Notes: generated from the sequence alone by a model not told the origin. 64,000 nucleotides of DNA from Pontibacter sp. HSC-14F20 (GCF_019599265.1 NZ_JAHZTC010000003.1:220395-284394); one strand, 5' to 3'. Positions 32,957 through 42,288 are shown, numbered from the stretch's first letter. Numbers and translations: made by a program.

Positions 32957-33353
32957 GGACACGATGGAGATCGTGCGCGAACAGGATGTGGTACCATTCC
33001 GCAACCGCGTACGCGAATTTGGCACCCGCATAGGTATGAGTTTGGTTAACCAGACCAAGCTGATTACGGCGGCGAGCGAACTGGTGCGTAATATGCTTAA
33101 GTACGCCAGCGGAGGCAGAGTTATACTCGAAGTCATCAGCCACAATGCCAAAACAGGTATAAGACTAACCTTTCAGGACGAAGGTCCAGGTATAGCAGAC
33201 ATCGCCATGGCCATGCGCGACGGTTTTTCTACTGGCAGAAGCCTCGGGCTTGGACTGCCCGGTGCCAAGCGATTAGTCAACGAGTTCGACCTCAAAAGTA
33301 ATCCGGGAGTAGGCACCACCGTTACCGTCATCCACTGGAAACATGGACGTTAA
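32940..33353 (+). CDS. rsbT: RsbT-type serine protein kinase
   Basis: 137 residues with the GHKL ATPase motifs of switch kinases: N box AASELVRNMLKYASGG, G1 DEGPGI and G2 GRSLGLGLPGAKRL. RsbT phosphorylates RsbS and RsbR and is then free to switch on its output partner. It overlaps rsbS by 17 bp and the next gene by 11 bp, indicating tight translational coupling. Confidence 0.9.
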   Translation: MIVMTKDTMEIVREQDVVPFRNRVREFGTRIGMSLVNQTKLITAASELVRNMLKYASGGRVILEVISHNAKTGIRLTFQDEGPGIADIAMAMRDGFSTGRSLGLGLPGAKRLVNEFDLKSNPGVGTTVTVIHWKHGR

Positions 33354-34374
33354 TCAACACTACCGCTTCGCAGTACCCGACCGGAGCTACGCTAGTCTCA
33401 CCAAAAAAGACATTACACGCCTTGCCGAGAGCTTCGCCTTGTCGGAAGGAGCCGTAGGCAAGGTCAATATCATTGTGTCGGAGATGCTCACCAACCTGGA
33501 GAAGCACACGACAAATGGTGGCGAACTGCTCGTGAAGGCCATTAGTAAACCCATCAAGGGAATCGAGATCATCAGTCTCGACAACGGACCCGGCATGGCT
33601 GATCCTGAACGCATGTTGGAGGATGGCGTATCGACGTATGGCTCAGCTGGCGAGGGCCTTGGTGCCATCAGGCGGCAGGCTGATGTTTTCGATCTTTACT
33701 CTCAACCGCAAGTAGGCACGGTAATCGTGACCCGGATATACAAATCGGCTAAGGCTATACCTGCAGCACGGCGCTATGAAATTGGCAGTATCCTGGTGCC
33801 TAAACCAAAAGAGGTGGACTGTGGCGACGGGTACGCTGTGATACATCACGACCGGGGTGCCTACCTGCTCGCCCTCGACGGGCTCGGACACGGTACGCAT
33901 GCAAAGGAGGCGGCACAGCTTGCTGTCCAAACCTTCTGCGAAAACCCTATACCTGATCCGGCGCAGGCCTTGCAGGTCATCCACAATGGCATTCGCCGTA
34001 CCCGGGGTGCGGTGGGCTTTGCTGCCAGCATCGACTTCACTCAGAACAAATTCACTTACTGTGGCATTGGCAACATTTCCGGCAAGCTGTTCTCCATGGA
34101 AAGTTCGCTGGGTAGTTTGTCTTACAAGAATGTCATTTCTTACAATGGCATACTCGGGCATAATATTCCGGGCACTTTCAACAACCAGAGCCTGGACTGG
34201 AACCGTAACAAGGTGCTCATTGTGCACAGCGACGGACTGAAATCGCGCTGGGACCTGAGTCGCTACCCTAATCTGCACCGCCATTTGCCTACTACTATCG
34301 CGGCCGTTCTTTACAAAGACAACAGTCGCCAAACGGATGACACGCTCGTACTTGTATGTAAAGCCAAACAGTAG
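33343..34374 (+). CDS. RsbX-like phosphatase fused to an RsbT/RsbW-like ATPase domain
   Basis: 343 residues. Residues ~1-130 are a second GHKL ATPase domain (VSEMLTNLEKHTTNGG, LDNGPGMAD, GSAGEGLGAIRRQAD). Residues ~145-340 are a PP2C/SpoIIE phosphatase (ALDGLGHGTHAKEAAQLAVQTF, VIVHSDGL-like VLIVHSDGLKSRWD, DDTLVLVCK). RsbX normally removes phosphate from RsbS and RsbR to reset the stressosome. The fused ATPase domain could have a kinase or docking role. The next gene starts 3 bp after its stop. Confidence 0.82.
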   Translation: MDVNQHYRFAVPDRSYASLTKKDITRLAESFALSEGAVGKVNIIVSEMLTNLEKHTTNGGELLVKAISKPIKGIEIISLDNGPGMADPERMLEDGVSTYGSAGEGLGAIRRQADVFDLYSQPQVGTVIVTRIYKSAKAIPAARRYEIGSILVPKPKEVDCGDGYAVIHHDRGAYLLALDGLGHGTHAKEAAQLAVQTFCENPIPDPAQALQVIHNGIRRTRGAVGFAASIDFTQNKFTYCGIGNISGKLFSMESSLGSLSYKNVISYNGILGHNIPGTFNNQSLDWNRNKVLIVHSDGLKSRWDLSRYPNLHRHLPTTIAAVLYKDNSRQTDDTLVLVCKAKQ

Positions 34375-34377
34375 CCA

Positions 34378-35748
34378 ATGCCAAAGAGTCTTCTCAAAAT
34401 AAACATTGCAAACGAGCTGGATGTGGTGCTGGCCTACAGGCGGGCTATGCAGCTTTCCGAAAAAACAGGTATGGCACAGGCAAACCAGACCAAGTTTGCA
34501 ACGGCTGTGTCAGAAATATGTCGCAATGTGGTGGAGCATGTTGGCAATGGTACCATCCAGTTTGGCATTGTAGAGGAGAGCGGGCACAACTACCTGGAGG
34601 CTAAAGTGACGGACCGCGGGCGCGGTATCGGAAACCTCGAGCAGATCTATGACCGGGCCAGGTATGCCAGCAGCGCCACAGCACGTGGCATGGGCATTGC
34701 CAACTCCCGCAAGCTCGTTGATTTTTTTGAGATCAAAAGCGAGCATGAGCAGGGCACAGCCGTGACCCTTCGCAAGCGTATTCCTGCCCAGTCGCCTGTT
34801 ATCACGAAAAGCGTGAAGGAGGAATGGCTACAGGAGTTTAACGAAGAAGAAGGTATATCGCCGTATGCGGAGATCAAAAAGCAGAATATGCAGCAGCTCG
34901 AAATACTCGAAAAGCTACGGCTGCGCAACCTCGAAGCAGAACAGCAGCTGCAGGAAATCAGGAGATTGAACCTGCAACTTCAGCAATCCAACTTCGAAAT
35001 ACAGAGTCTTTCGGAAGAGCGTGAGCGCCGGAACATGGAGTTGCAGAAAGTGAATGCAGACCTGGATGACTTTGCACATACCGTATCGCACGACCTGCGG
35101 GCTCCCTTGCAAAACATCGGTGGCATTATCAACTTTCTGGAGAACAGCCTGCAGAACGGAAATAACGAAGACGCGACCTCCCTCCTGCCTATGTTACGGG
35201 AACAGGCCACCAAGATGGACAAACTGATAACAGGTATACTGGCTTACTCACTCGCTGGTCATCACAGTTTGCATCGCCAGATTGTATCCATCCGAACCGT
35301 ACTGCAGAAAGTGGTGGAGTCGCTTTACGTACCGGCGCCTTTCAAAATAATTTTCCCGGATGACATGCCTACGCTCTATACCCAGGAGATCTATCTTTAT
35401 CAGATTTTCAGCAACCTGCTTGGCAACGCAGTAAAGTATCATGACAGACCTGAAGAGGCCATAATTGAAGTGGAGTACAGCCTGCAGTCCGGTTTTATTT
35501 TTTTTGCCGTGCAGGACAATGGGCCAGGTATACCTCCTGAAGACCAGGAGCATATTTTCAGCAAGCACGAAGCCCTCGGCCATAACCGGACACGCTCCGA
35601 CAGTTCTGGTCTGGGCCTTGCCATTGTGAGACGCATACTCGAAGAAAAACAGGGCAATGTGTGGGTGGAGTCAGCGGGGCGTGGTACGCGCTTCGTTTTT
35701 TCGTGGCCCGCCAACGAAGTGGTAACCGAATCGGAAGAAGCCGAATAA
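34378..35748 (+). CDS. Hybrid of RsbT/RsbW-like ATPase and histidine kinase
   Basis: 456 residues, three parts. Residues 1-~135: RsbT-like GHKL domain (TKFATAVSEICRNVVEHVGNG, DRGRGIG, ATARGMGIANSRKL). Residues ~165-230: long coiled coil. Residues ~225-450: histidine kinase with DFAHTVSHDLRAPLQNI (phospho-acceptor His238), N box FSNLLGNAVKYHDRP, G1 DNGPGIPPED and G2 SSGLGLAIVRRILEE. It has no sensor or membrane segment of its own, so its signal probably comes from the stressosome. The response regulator facing it at 35809 is a likely partner. Confidence 0.88.
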   Translation: MPKSLLKINIANELDVVLAYRRAMQLSEKTGMAQANQTKFATAVSEICRNVVEHVGNGTIQFGIVEESGHNYLEAKVTDRGRGIGNLEQIYDRARYASSATARGMGIANSRKLVDFFEIKSEHEQGTAVTLRKRIPAQSPVITKSVKEEWLQEFNEEEGISPYAEIKKQNMQQLEILEKLRLRNLEAEQQLQEIRRLNLQLQQSNFEIQSLSEERERRNMELQKVNADLDDFAHTVSHDLRAPLQNIGGIINFLENSLQNGNNEDATSLLPMLREQATKMDKLITGILAYSLAGHHSLHRQIVSIRTVLQKVVESLYVPAPFKIIFPDDMPTLYTQEIYLYQIFSNLLGNAVKYHDRPEEAIIEVEYSLQSGFIFFAVQDNGPGIPPEDQEHIFSKHEALGHNRTRSDSSGLGLAIVRRILEEKQGNVWVESAGRGTRFVFSWPANEVVTESEEAE

Positions 35749-35753
35749 ACTAT

Positions 35754-35785
35754 AAAGCCTGTATACCTTGCGGCATACAGGCTTT
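35754..35785. terminator. Terminator between the stressosome operon and the response regulator
   Basis: AAAGCCTGTA (35754-35763) pairs with TACAGGCTTT (35776-35785). Both convergent genes end beside it. Confidence 0.8.
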
Positions 35786-35808
35786 GTTAGTATAAAACAA
35801 GATTGCCT

Positions 35809-36249
35809 TTAGTTTTTGCGTCTCTGGAAATAATCGGCCAGTATCTCTCTTACATCGTGGTTAGTGAGCGCTTTGGAGTAGTGCTTTTTCACCTTCTTAA
35901 AGCTCTTGATCCGCTCCAGGTCGTAAAAGCTCGCCGAGGAAGTCAGCATCAGGATGATTACATGATCGGCGGCATCCAAACCTTTGCGCTGGCATTCCTC
36001 CAGAAACTCAAAGCCATCCATCATGGGCATTTTAATATCTAGGAAGATGAGGTCAGGGCATTTGTATGTGTCATCGGGCTGCTCACCACAGGCTTTGCTC
36101 AGGTAGTCAATTGCTTCTCTGCCGTTTTTAAGTATCAAAATTTCTTTTGATACTTTCATATCGGTCAACAGACGCTTGTTCAGATAATTTGTGGTATCGT
36201 CATCGTCTACCAACAGCACTAGGTCAAGCATTTCGAATGCCTCCTTCAT
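35809..36249 (-). CDS. Single-domain response regulator
   Basis: 146 residues from the ATG at 36249; a CheY-like receiver with acidic pocket Asp15-Asp18, phospho-acceptor Asp71 (LIFLDIKMPMMDG) and a late Lys in HYSKALTN. No output domain, so it must act through a protein partner. It resembles the Bacteroidota RRs that follow hybrid kinases (EFLEECQRKGLDAADHVIILMLTSSA). It faces the stressosome histidine kinase, which is the obvious candidate partner. Longer frames to 36291 add residues with no receiver match. Confidence 0.85.
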   Translation of the reverse strand: MKEAFEMLDLVLLVDDDDTTNYLNKRLLTDMKVSKEILILKNGREAIDYLSKACGEQPDDTYKCPDLIFLDIKMPMMDGFEFLEECQRKGLDAADHVIILMLTSSASFYDLERIKSFKKVKKHYSKALTNHDVREILADYFQRRKN

Positions 36250-36478
36250 AGTTAGTCTTTTTATCTGTCTTAAATCAAAGGTGCAGTACATTTTGTACCA
36301 TCGGTTACCCTGCTACCCGATTGAGCCACTAACACATTGTATACAATTAATGTTCAATATTGTGGCTCCTTTGTGCCAGATAGTAGAATTACAAAAGCAA
36401 TACAACACATTCTATACCTAGCGCCGCAAAAATACATTTTTGATTGTGAAATTTAAAGCTAATGAAGAGGTTATCTAT

Positions 36479-37624
36479 TTAAATTTTTCGGATAGTTGCA
36501 CCAGTACCGACTTTCACATACCCTTTCTTTCTGCTTTTCCTGCTTCTGCCCCGCCACATGACAATACCTGTCACCCACAGCATGGCGGGCATCATCCCCA
36601 GAAAGAACCAGAGTACCCGGGTGAGCCAGCCTCCTATTTTCCCAAAGTGAATGGGTACGAACCAGTTACGGGTGAGCTGCCGACCCACAGGAGCCGTTTG
36701 CGGATTGTAATCATACACGGTCGCGCCGGTGTATTGATCCAGGTATACCATCGGGCGTTTCTGCGGACCAGCCTCCAACTCAGATGAAGCCAGGTAGGTC
36801 AGGTTGAGCGTTGCTATACTGTCTGGGGCCATAACAAGAGTGCGTTTGACGTAGCCTGGGTATAAAGCGTCCATTTTGTCAAGTGCCTGGTAGAGGGTGA
36901 GCGGCGCTATACCTTGTGTTGAGGGTGCGGATTGCAATGCTTTGACGTAGGGTGTCGGTTCGCCGGCCAGTGTTAGTTTATCCACTACGTTTTGGGTTTG
37001 CTCCTGAAAACCAAAATACGCTCCGGTAATTGCGGCCAGAAAAAGCGGCACACTAAAGTAGAAGCCAAACACATTATGCAGATCAAAATTGCGCCGTTTG
37101 AATGAGGCGTTGGGCTTGGGGCGCAGTTTGTCTCTTAGGTTCTGCTTTTTGCGAGGCATCCACAGGTATAGGCCCGTCGAAAGCAACACAAAGGCCAGCA
37201 ACAAAGCACTTATTCGTGTGATCATGGCGCCGGTCTCGCCCATGGCCAGGTGGCGGTGCAAGTCCAGCACCGTATCCATTACACCGCGCCGTTTCTCAAG
37301 CTGACCGATGTAGTTGCCGGTAGCTGCGTCGAAAAATTGAAACTGTTTGTTGCCCTTTACCTTGACAATGTAATTCTCCAGCTCCCGCACCGGAAAAAAA
37401 ATATTGGTCACCTGGCCACCAAACTGCTCTTCGGCCGTGCGAACCACTAAACGCACATCCACAGGTATAGCTTCAGGTTTAGAGCTTTTGTAGTGTTCAG
37501 GGTATAGCGCGACCGTCAGCTCAGGCTGGAAAACATAAAGCGAACCCATCAGGCCCATGAAGGCAAGTATGGCACCTGCTGTCAGGCCGATCCAAAGGTG
37601 TAGCTGAAGAAGTAATTTGCGCAT
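36479..37624 (-). CDS. PepSY-domain membrane protein, iron-uptake associated
   Basis: 381 residues from the ATG at 37624 (MRKLLLQLHLWIGLTAGAILAFMGLMGSLYVF), the usual start of PepSY-TM proteins. Four transmembrane segments: at the N-terminus, near 140-160 (ISALLLAFVLLSTGLYLWMPR), near 185-205 and near 345-370 (VLWFFLGMMPAMLWVTGIVMW). Periplasmic loops carry PepSY-like parts. Such proteins sit beside siderophore receptors and are thought to reduce or release iron; direct function is inferred. 79 bp after the receptor gene, in the same direction. Confidence 0.85.
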   Translation of the reverse strand: MRKLLLQLHLWIGLTAGAILAFMGLMGSLYVFQPELTVALYPEHYKSSKPEAIPVDVRLVVRTAEEQFGGQVTNIFFPVRELENYIVKVKGNKQFQFFDAATGNYIGQLEKRRGVMDTVLDLHRHLAMGETGAMITRISALLLAFVLLSTGLYLWMPRKKQNLRDKLRPKPNASFKRRNFDLHNVFGFYFSVPLFLAAITGAYFGFQEQTQNVVDKLTLAGEPTPYVKALQSAPSTQGIAPLTLYQALDKMDALYPGYVKRTLVMAPDSIATLNLTYLASSELEAGPQKRPMVYLDQYTGATVYDYNPQTAPVGRQLTRNWFVPIHFGKIGGWLTRVLWFFLGMMPAMLWVTGIVMWRGRSRKSRKKGYVKVGTGATIRKI

Positions 37625-37702
37625 GTACCCGAACTTGATATCGGCGGCACCGCCCTTTTCAGGACAATACCGCCGATATAGCATCATTTATGTTTCTATC
37701 TG

Positions 37703-40033
37703 TTAAAATCTAACACCAACTGTACCCTGCACTGTGGTAGGCGCACCCGGCATGATCACGGTAACCGATTGTGAGCCTTCGTAATACTTCACGTTAGTCA
37801 GGTTCTTCACGTTCAGGGCCGCATGGAAGCGCTTGCTGTTGTAGAACATGGTGGCGTCGTAGCGGGTATAGTCCGGCAGCATAAAACTGTTGGCGTCGTC
37901 TACCGGACGGTCCTCCACATACGTAAAGCCACCGCCTATACCCAAACCTTTCAAAAAGCCACTCTGCAGCTCATAAGTCGTCCAGAGACTGCTGTTGTTA
38001 TAACCAACTCCCCTGAAGCGACGGCCTACCGTGCGTTTTGGATCCTCTGTGTTTAGGGCGTCTTTTGTCACGCGGGCGTCGGTGTAGGTATAGGTAGCGA
38101 TCACATTGAGGCCCGGCAGTACTTCACCTGTCATGTCTGTCTCTATACCTTTGCTTTGCACTTCGCCCAGCTGCACGCTGGCGCCGCTTTGGGTCGGGTG
38201 CGGTACCACCACGTTCTGGCGGGTGATATCAAAGTAAGCAGCCGTCAGGTTCACACGATCGTTTAGCAGACCGATTTTTGTACCGCCTTCATACTGCACC
38301 GAAGTAATTGGCTTGAACGCCTCGCCTTCCAGTGTCTGTCCTATACCTGGCTGGAAGCCTTTGGAGAAGTTGGCATATACCGAAACCGGACCGTATACCT
38401 CGTACAACACACCCAGTCTTGGGTTAAAGGCTTTGTTCTTTTGCTTGGTCGTTTCGTCTATCAGGCGGTTTTCCTTCTCCTGTTCCCAGAAGTCGTAGCG
38501 GCCGCCGAGCAGCACTTTCAGGCGCTGGTTTATCGTAATGAAGTCCTGAAGGTAGAAGCCCAAAACATTCACGCGGTCCTGATAATCCTGTGAGTACGTG
38601 AGCAGCGAATAGTCCTTTGGCTTTGGGTTGTACTGTGGATTCAGGATGTCAAATACGTCGTAAGGAGCGCGCTTCACCCAAATATCAAACACAGAGCGTG
38701 AAATTTCTATACCTCCCACAGCCTTGTGCTCTACCAGTGCACTCGTGTTGAAATTGGCGTAGAGTTCGTTTTGGGTGGCGATGTTGCGGTCATAAGTATC
38801 CTGATCCTGGTGCTGGCGGTTGATGTGGAAAGAACCGTCTTTTAGCACAGTGGTTTGCTCCACTACATCGCGCGTTTCGGTAGCGTAGTTATAGTTAAAA
38901 GCATGGCGGAAACTCAATGCCTCAGAAAACTTGTGCTGCAGGTTGTACTGGGCCATGCGATTGGTAAACTCACCTTTATTGCCAGGCTCGATCACCACGC
39001 GGCTTCTCGACACAGGCGCGATCTTCCCATCAACAGAGAAAATACCGCGGTCAGATGGCTGGTCGTGGTTCAGGAATTCGGTTTCTACCGTCAAGGAAGT
39101 CTTGTCAGAGAAATCATACGTGAGGGCTGGAGCTACGAAAATGCGCTTGGTTTCCACAAAATCGCGATAGCTATCAGCACGCTCGTACACGGCATTGAAT
39201 CTATATTTAAACGTTTTGCTCTCGTTAAAAGCACCGCCCAGATCGATGGCTGGTCTTACCAGACCAAAGTTGTTGGCCGTGATCTGGATGTCCTGGAAGG
39301 TATGGGCCGTTGGTTTTTTGGTGGAGATGTTCACCATACCGCCCGGGTCGCTCACGCCGTACAGCACCGAGGCCGGACCTTTCATCACTTCTATCTGCTG
39401 AATGTTGGCGCTCTCGCGGTAAGTACGCACGGTATTTCGGAAACCGTTTTTGAACACACTCTGCATATCAGTACGGAAACCGCGGATCTGGAAAATATCG
39501 GAACGGCCGCCAAAGCCCGTCTCCATACTCACGCCAGACACATTGCGCATAGCATCTTCCAGGCGCAGCACCTGCAACTGATCCAAGGCACGGCGCGATA
39601 CCACCTGCACCGACTGCGGCACAGATTTTATAGGAGCTTCCATTTTAGTGGCCGTGGTAGCGGTGCGCTGCAGGTATTCGCCGCTGCGGTGTGCCGTCAC
39701 CTGCACCTCACCAAGCGAATGCGCCGACGTAGCCAGGTCCACGTCTACAAACGAAGCTTTCCCGCCTGCCACTTCCAGCAGTTGCTTTTGCAAGGTATAG
39801 CCTATACCGGATGCCACCAGGGTATACTGTCCGGCCGGAATGTTTCTGATCAGGAATTTTCCTTCGTCGTCTGTTGTGGATCCGTAAGTAGTGCCCTCCA
39901 GCCCTACGCTGATACCGGCTATACCTTCTCCTCTTTCGGATTGGATGCGGCCTTCGATACGGCCTGTAGTTTGAGAATATGCCTGCTGTGCCAGAAGCAC
40001 CAGGGTAAGCATAAAGAAAAGTATTCGCTGCAT
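37703..40033 (-). CDS. TonB-dependent siderophore receptor
   Basis: 776 residues. Signal peptide 1-20 (LLAQQAYSQ); residues ~22-100 a carboxypeptidase-regulatory-like beta domain (GRIEGRIQSERGEGIAGISVGL), typical of Bacteroidota; then the plug (PIKSVPQSVQVVSRRALDQLQVLRLEDAMRNVSGV, ASVLYGVSDPGGMVNISTKKP); then the 22-strand barrel ending GTVGVRF with terminal Phe. PQSVQVVS and the plug motif place it with FhuA/FpvA-like ferric-siderophore receptors. Two Fur-type palindromes and an exact -7 box lie upstream. Confidence 0.92.
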   Translation of the reverse strand: MQRILFFMLTLVLLAQQAYSQTTGRIEGRIQSERGEGIAGISVGLEGTTYGSTTDDEGKFLIRNIPAGQYTLVASGIGYTLQKQLLEVAGGKASFVDVDLATSAHSLGEVQVTAHRSGEYLQRTATTATKMEAPIKSVPQSVQVVSRRALDQLQVLRLEDAMRNVSGVSMETGFGGRSDIFQIRGFRTDMQSVFKNGFRNTVRTYRESANIQQIEVMKGPASVLYGVSDPGGMVNISTKKPTAHTFQDIQITANNFGLVRPAIDLGGAFNESKTFKYRFNAVYERADSYRDFVETKRIFVAPALTYDFSDKTSLTVETEFLNHDQPSDRGIFSVDGKIAPVSRSRVVIEPGNKGEFTNRMAQYNLQHKFSEALSFRHAFNYNYATETRDVVEQTTVLKDGSFHINRQHQDQDTYDRNIATQNELYANFNTSALVEHKAVGGIEISRSVFDIWVKRAPYDVFDILNPQYNPKPKDYSLLTYSQDYQDRVNVLGFYLQDFITINQRLKVLLGGRYDFWEQEKENRLIDETTKQKNKAFNPRLGVLYEVYGPVSVYANFSKGFQPGIGQTLEGEAFKPITSVQYEGGTKIGLLNDRVNLTAAYFDITRQNVVVPHPTQSGASVQLGEVQSKGIETDMTGEVLPGLNVIATYTYTDARVTKDALNTEDPKRTVGRRFRGVGYNNSSLWTTYELQSGFLKGLGIGGGFTYVEDRPVDDANSFMLPDYTRYDATMFYNSKRFHAALNVKNLTNVKYYEGSQSVTVIMPGAPTTVQGTVGVRF

Positions 40034-40041
40034 AAATATTA

Positions 40042-40124
40042 TTTAGATTTATTCTAAAGAGTTCTGCAAAAGTATAGACCAAACCATTAACACAAAAGAG
40101 TTATTTAGATAATTTCTAAATAAC
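40042..40124 (-). promoter_or_regulatory. Promoter with two Fur-box-like palindromes
   Basis: TTTAGA-N5-TCTAAA at 40042-40058 and a perfect 10-bp inverted repeat GTTATTTAGA-N5-TCTAAATAAC at 40100-40124. Between them, CAAAAGTA (40067-40074) reads TACTTTTG on the minus strand, an exact -7 box for the receptor gene. Both palindromes resemble Bacteroidota Fur sites, so iron repression is likely. Confidence 0.75.
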
Positions 40125-40252
40125 TAAAAAAACCTTCTCACCCCCTTCTATACCTGTGTTCATACATCCTTTTCAGGCCTTTTTAAGTATCTAGAGTGAT
40201 ACCCACCAATAGAAAGTGGATTTAGCTGAACACTGAACCAGAACCAAGAGAT

Positions 40253-40549
40253 ATGGATACTTACAACCTGAAGCCAGAGCACATGCGTGCCCCCAATAAT
40301 CTTTCTCGCGAAGAGGTAGAGAAAAGCCTGCAAGAGCTTGATAGCAAGATAAAAACCTTAAAGGCCCGCGTAAACGCCACCGCCGCTGACTCAAACCATA
40401 CCTACCACGAGCATATTGCAGCGCTGGAAACCAAGCGCGAACTGATCGCCAATAAAATGGGTGACCAGGAAGACAGTCAAAGTAAATGGCAGGGCCTGAA
40501 AGACGGTCTCGACAGCCTGAAAAAAGACATGGACGACCTGTTCAAATAG
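40253..40549 (+). CDS. Small coiled-coil protein
   Basis: 98 residues, strongly charged and helical: LSREEVEKSLQELDSKIKTLKARVNA..., HEHIAALETKRELIANKM, GLKDGLDSLKKDMDDLFK. No signal or membrane segment. Not assigned to a family; the heptad pattern suggests a dimeric or trimeric coiled coil. It has its own terminator. Confidence 0.7.
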   Translation: MDTYNLKPEHMRAPNNLSREEVEKSLQELDSKIKTLKARVNATAADSNHTYHEHIAALETKRELIANKMGDQEDSQSKWQGLKDGLDSLKKDMDDLFK

Positions 40550-40554
40550 AAACA

Positions 40555-40590
40555 AAAAGCCCCGGCACTAGGTATAGTGCCAGGGCTTTT
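40555..40590. terminator. Terminator between 40549 and paaN
   Basis: AAAAGCCCCGGCACTA (40555-40570) pairs with TAGTGCCAGGGCTTTT (40575-40590) with one mismatch. The loop GGTA and the next bases spell AGGTATAG. Confidence 0.85.
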
Positions 40591-40614
40591 CTTATAATTT
40601 AAGCTATATGCTGA

Positions 40615-42288
40615 TTAGCCAACCACAGGCTCGCGGAAGCCTACCCAGGTAAAGCGCTTGATCACATACTCAGGGTTTGTGAAGGAAGCATTACCGGCCG
40701 GGTTGCCGCCCGTTACGTGAAAATCAGAGAAAGCTGCGTTCTGGTTCACATAGATACCACCCGTCAGGTTAAAGCTCACCGGAGTGCCCGCCAGACTCAT
40801 TTCATCCATAATCTTCTCTTTAGTAGCCTCGTCGGTTGTGTAAGCACCGCATGAAATCGCACCGTAATTCATGGCCATCTCTTTTGCCAGCTCAATCGAC
40901 TGATCTGTATCCTGGGTTTTGATAACAAGAGCGATCGGTCCGAACAACTCGCGGCTGAAGCTTTCTTTTTCTGTTGCGTCCACTTCATAAATAACCGGCG
41001 TGCAGATGCGGGCGTTGGCAAACATCGGGTTGCTGATGTCGCAGGTGCTCAGCACTTCTCTGCCTTTTACGCTAGCTGCCTCTTTCACGCGCTCTGAGGT
41101 GGCCGGATTCTGGATAGCTCCCAGAATGTGCGGTCCGGCTTTCGGGTTGTTCACCAGTCCTGTTACGGCATCGGCCAGTTTCTGCACCACTTCTTCGTAT
41201 GGCATCATTTCTTCGCCCACTTTTACGCCGCTTGCCGGCACAAAGAAGTTCTGTGGAGCCGTGCACATCTGTCCGGAGTAAAGGCTAAGCGAGAAAGCCA
41301 GGTTCTGGGCAACTTTGTCGATGTCCTGCACCGAATCCAGGATGATCGAGTTCACACCAGTTTTCTCTGTGAAAGTCACTTTGCCTGGCAGGCTTTCTAC
41401 GTAATTACCGAATTCTGAACCGCCCGTGTAGTCGATCAGTTTCACTTTCGGGTTTTCAGCCAGTTCCTTGGCGATCAGGCGTTCATTCGCGTCTACACCC
41501 AGTTGGCAGATGTAAGGGCTAAGGCCGTTTTCCACCAGCACTTTCTGCACCTCCGCTACCACGATTGCGATAGGTAGCACTGCTTTCGGATGTGGCTTCA
41601 CAATAACCGGGTTGCCTGTAACAAGACTTGCATACATGCCCGGCACGGTGTTCCAGGTCGGGAAAGTAGAGCAGCCAATTACGAGACCTATACCTTTCGG
41701 TACGGCACGCCAGCTCTTGTTGAGTTTAAGGTTATACTTACCCATCGGCTTTTCCCACTCCATATGTTCCGGAAAGCGGGTCTGCTCTTCGTAGCCTGCC
41801 GCGATTGCCTCCAAAGCACGGTCGGCCGCATGCGGACCTGATGCCTGGAACGACATCAGGTAAGCCTGGCCGGTAGTGTGCATGGTAGCGTAAGCAATCT
41901 CGAAGAATCTGGTTTTCATGCGCTCCAGCGACTCGACAAGTATAGCAGCCCGGTCAACAGGTTTTACCTTGCGCCACTGATGGAAAGCCTCGTCAGCACG
42001 CGACACTAATGTTTCTGCGCTGAAATAAGGATACTCTATACCTAGCGGCTGCTGCTCATATGGCGATTCTTCCTGACCAGCCCAATTTTCAGCTCCATCA
42101 TGCACCAATTCCGTAAATTTCGTGTTAAGGTGCTGCTTATACTTTTCACGGCCTTCTTTATCAGCATTTTCGCCATAAATATCAGGCATCGGATTTTCGG
42201 GATATTGGGCAAAAAAACGACGTTCGTGCAGGGCTTTTACAGCGTTTTCTAGAATGGAAAGATGTTTATTTTTCAAATCCGAGGTCAT
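40615..42288 (-). CDS. paaN: Phenylacetic acid degradation protein PaaN (aldehyde dehydrogenase family)
   Basis: 557 residues, longer than ordinary aldehyde dehydrogenases and with the PaaN N-terminus (LENAVKALHERRFFAQYPENP). The NAD-binding region is VIGCSTFPTWNTVPGMYASLVTGNPVIVKPHP, and the catalytic Cys lies in LYSGQMCTAPQNFFVP. PaaN is annotated as a ring-opening or aldehyde-oxidising enzyme of phenylacetate breakdown. No other paa genes are nearby, so its role here is uncertain. A large product with normal codon use. Confidence 0.85.
   Translation of the reverse strand: MTSDLKNKHLSILENAVKALHERRFFAQYPENPMPDIYGENADKEGREKYKQHLNTKFTELVHDGAENWAGQEESPYEQQPLGIEYPYFSAETLVSRADEAFHQWRKVKPVDRAAILVESLERMKTRFFEIAYATMHTTGQAYLMSFQASGPHAADRALEAIAAGYEEQTRFPEHMEWEKPMGKYNLKLNKSWRAVPKGIGLVIGCSTFPTWNTVPGMYASLVTGNPVIVKPHPKAVLPIAIVVAEVQKVLVENGLSPYICQLGVDANERLIAKELAENPKVKLIDYTGGSEFGNYVESLPGKVTFTEKTGVNSIILDSVQDIDKVAQNLAFSLSLYSGQMCTAPQNFFVPASGVKVGEEMMPYEEVVQKLADAVTGLVNNPKAGPHILGAIQNPATSERVKEAASVKGREVLSTCDISNPMFANARICTPVIYEVDATEKESFSRELFGPIALVIKTQDTDQSIELAKEMAMNYGAISCGAYTTDEATKEKIMDEMSLAGTPVSFNLTGGIYVNQNAAFSDFHVTGGNPAGNASFTNPEYVIKRFTWVGFREPVVG

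Noticed and set aside
38855..40057. A 400-codon plus-strand frame opposite the TonB receptor gene
   Set aside because: It is an antisense shadow of a well-supported receptor; its translation is His/Arg-rich without domain signs.
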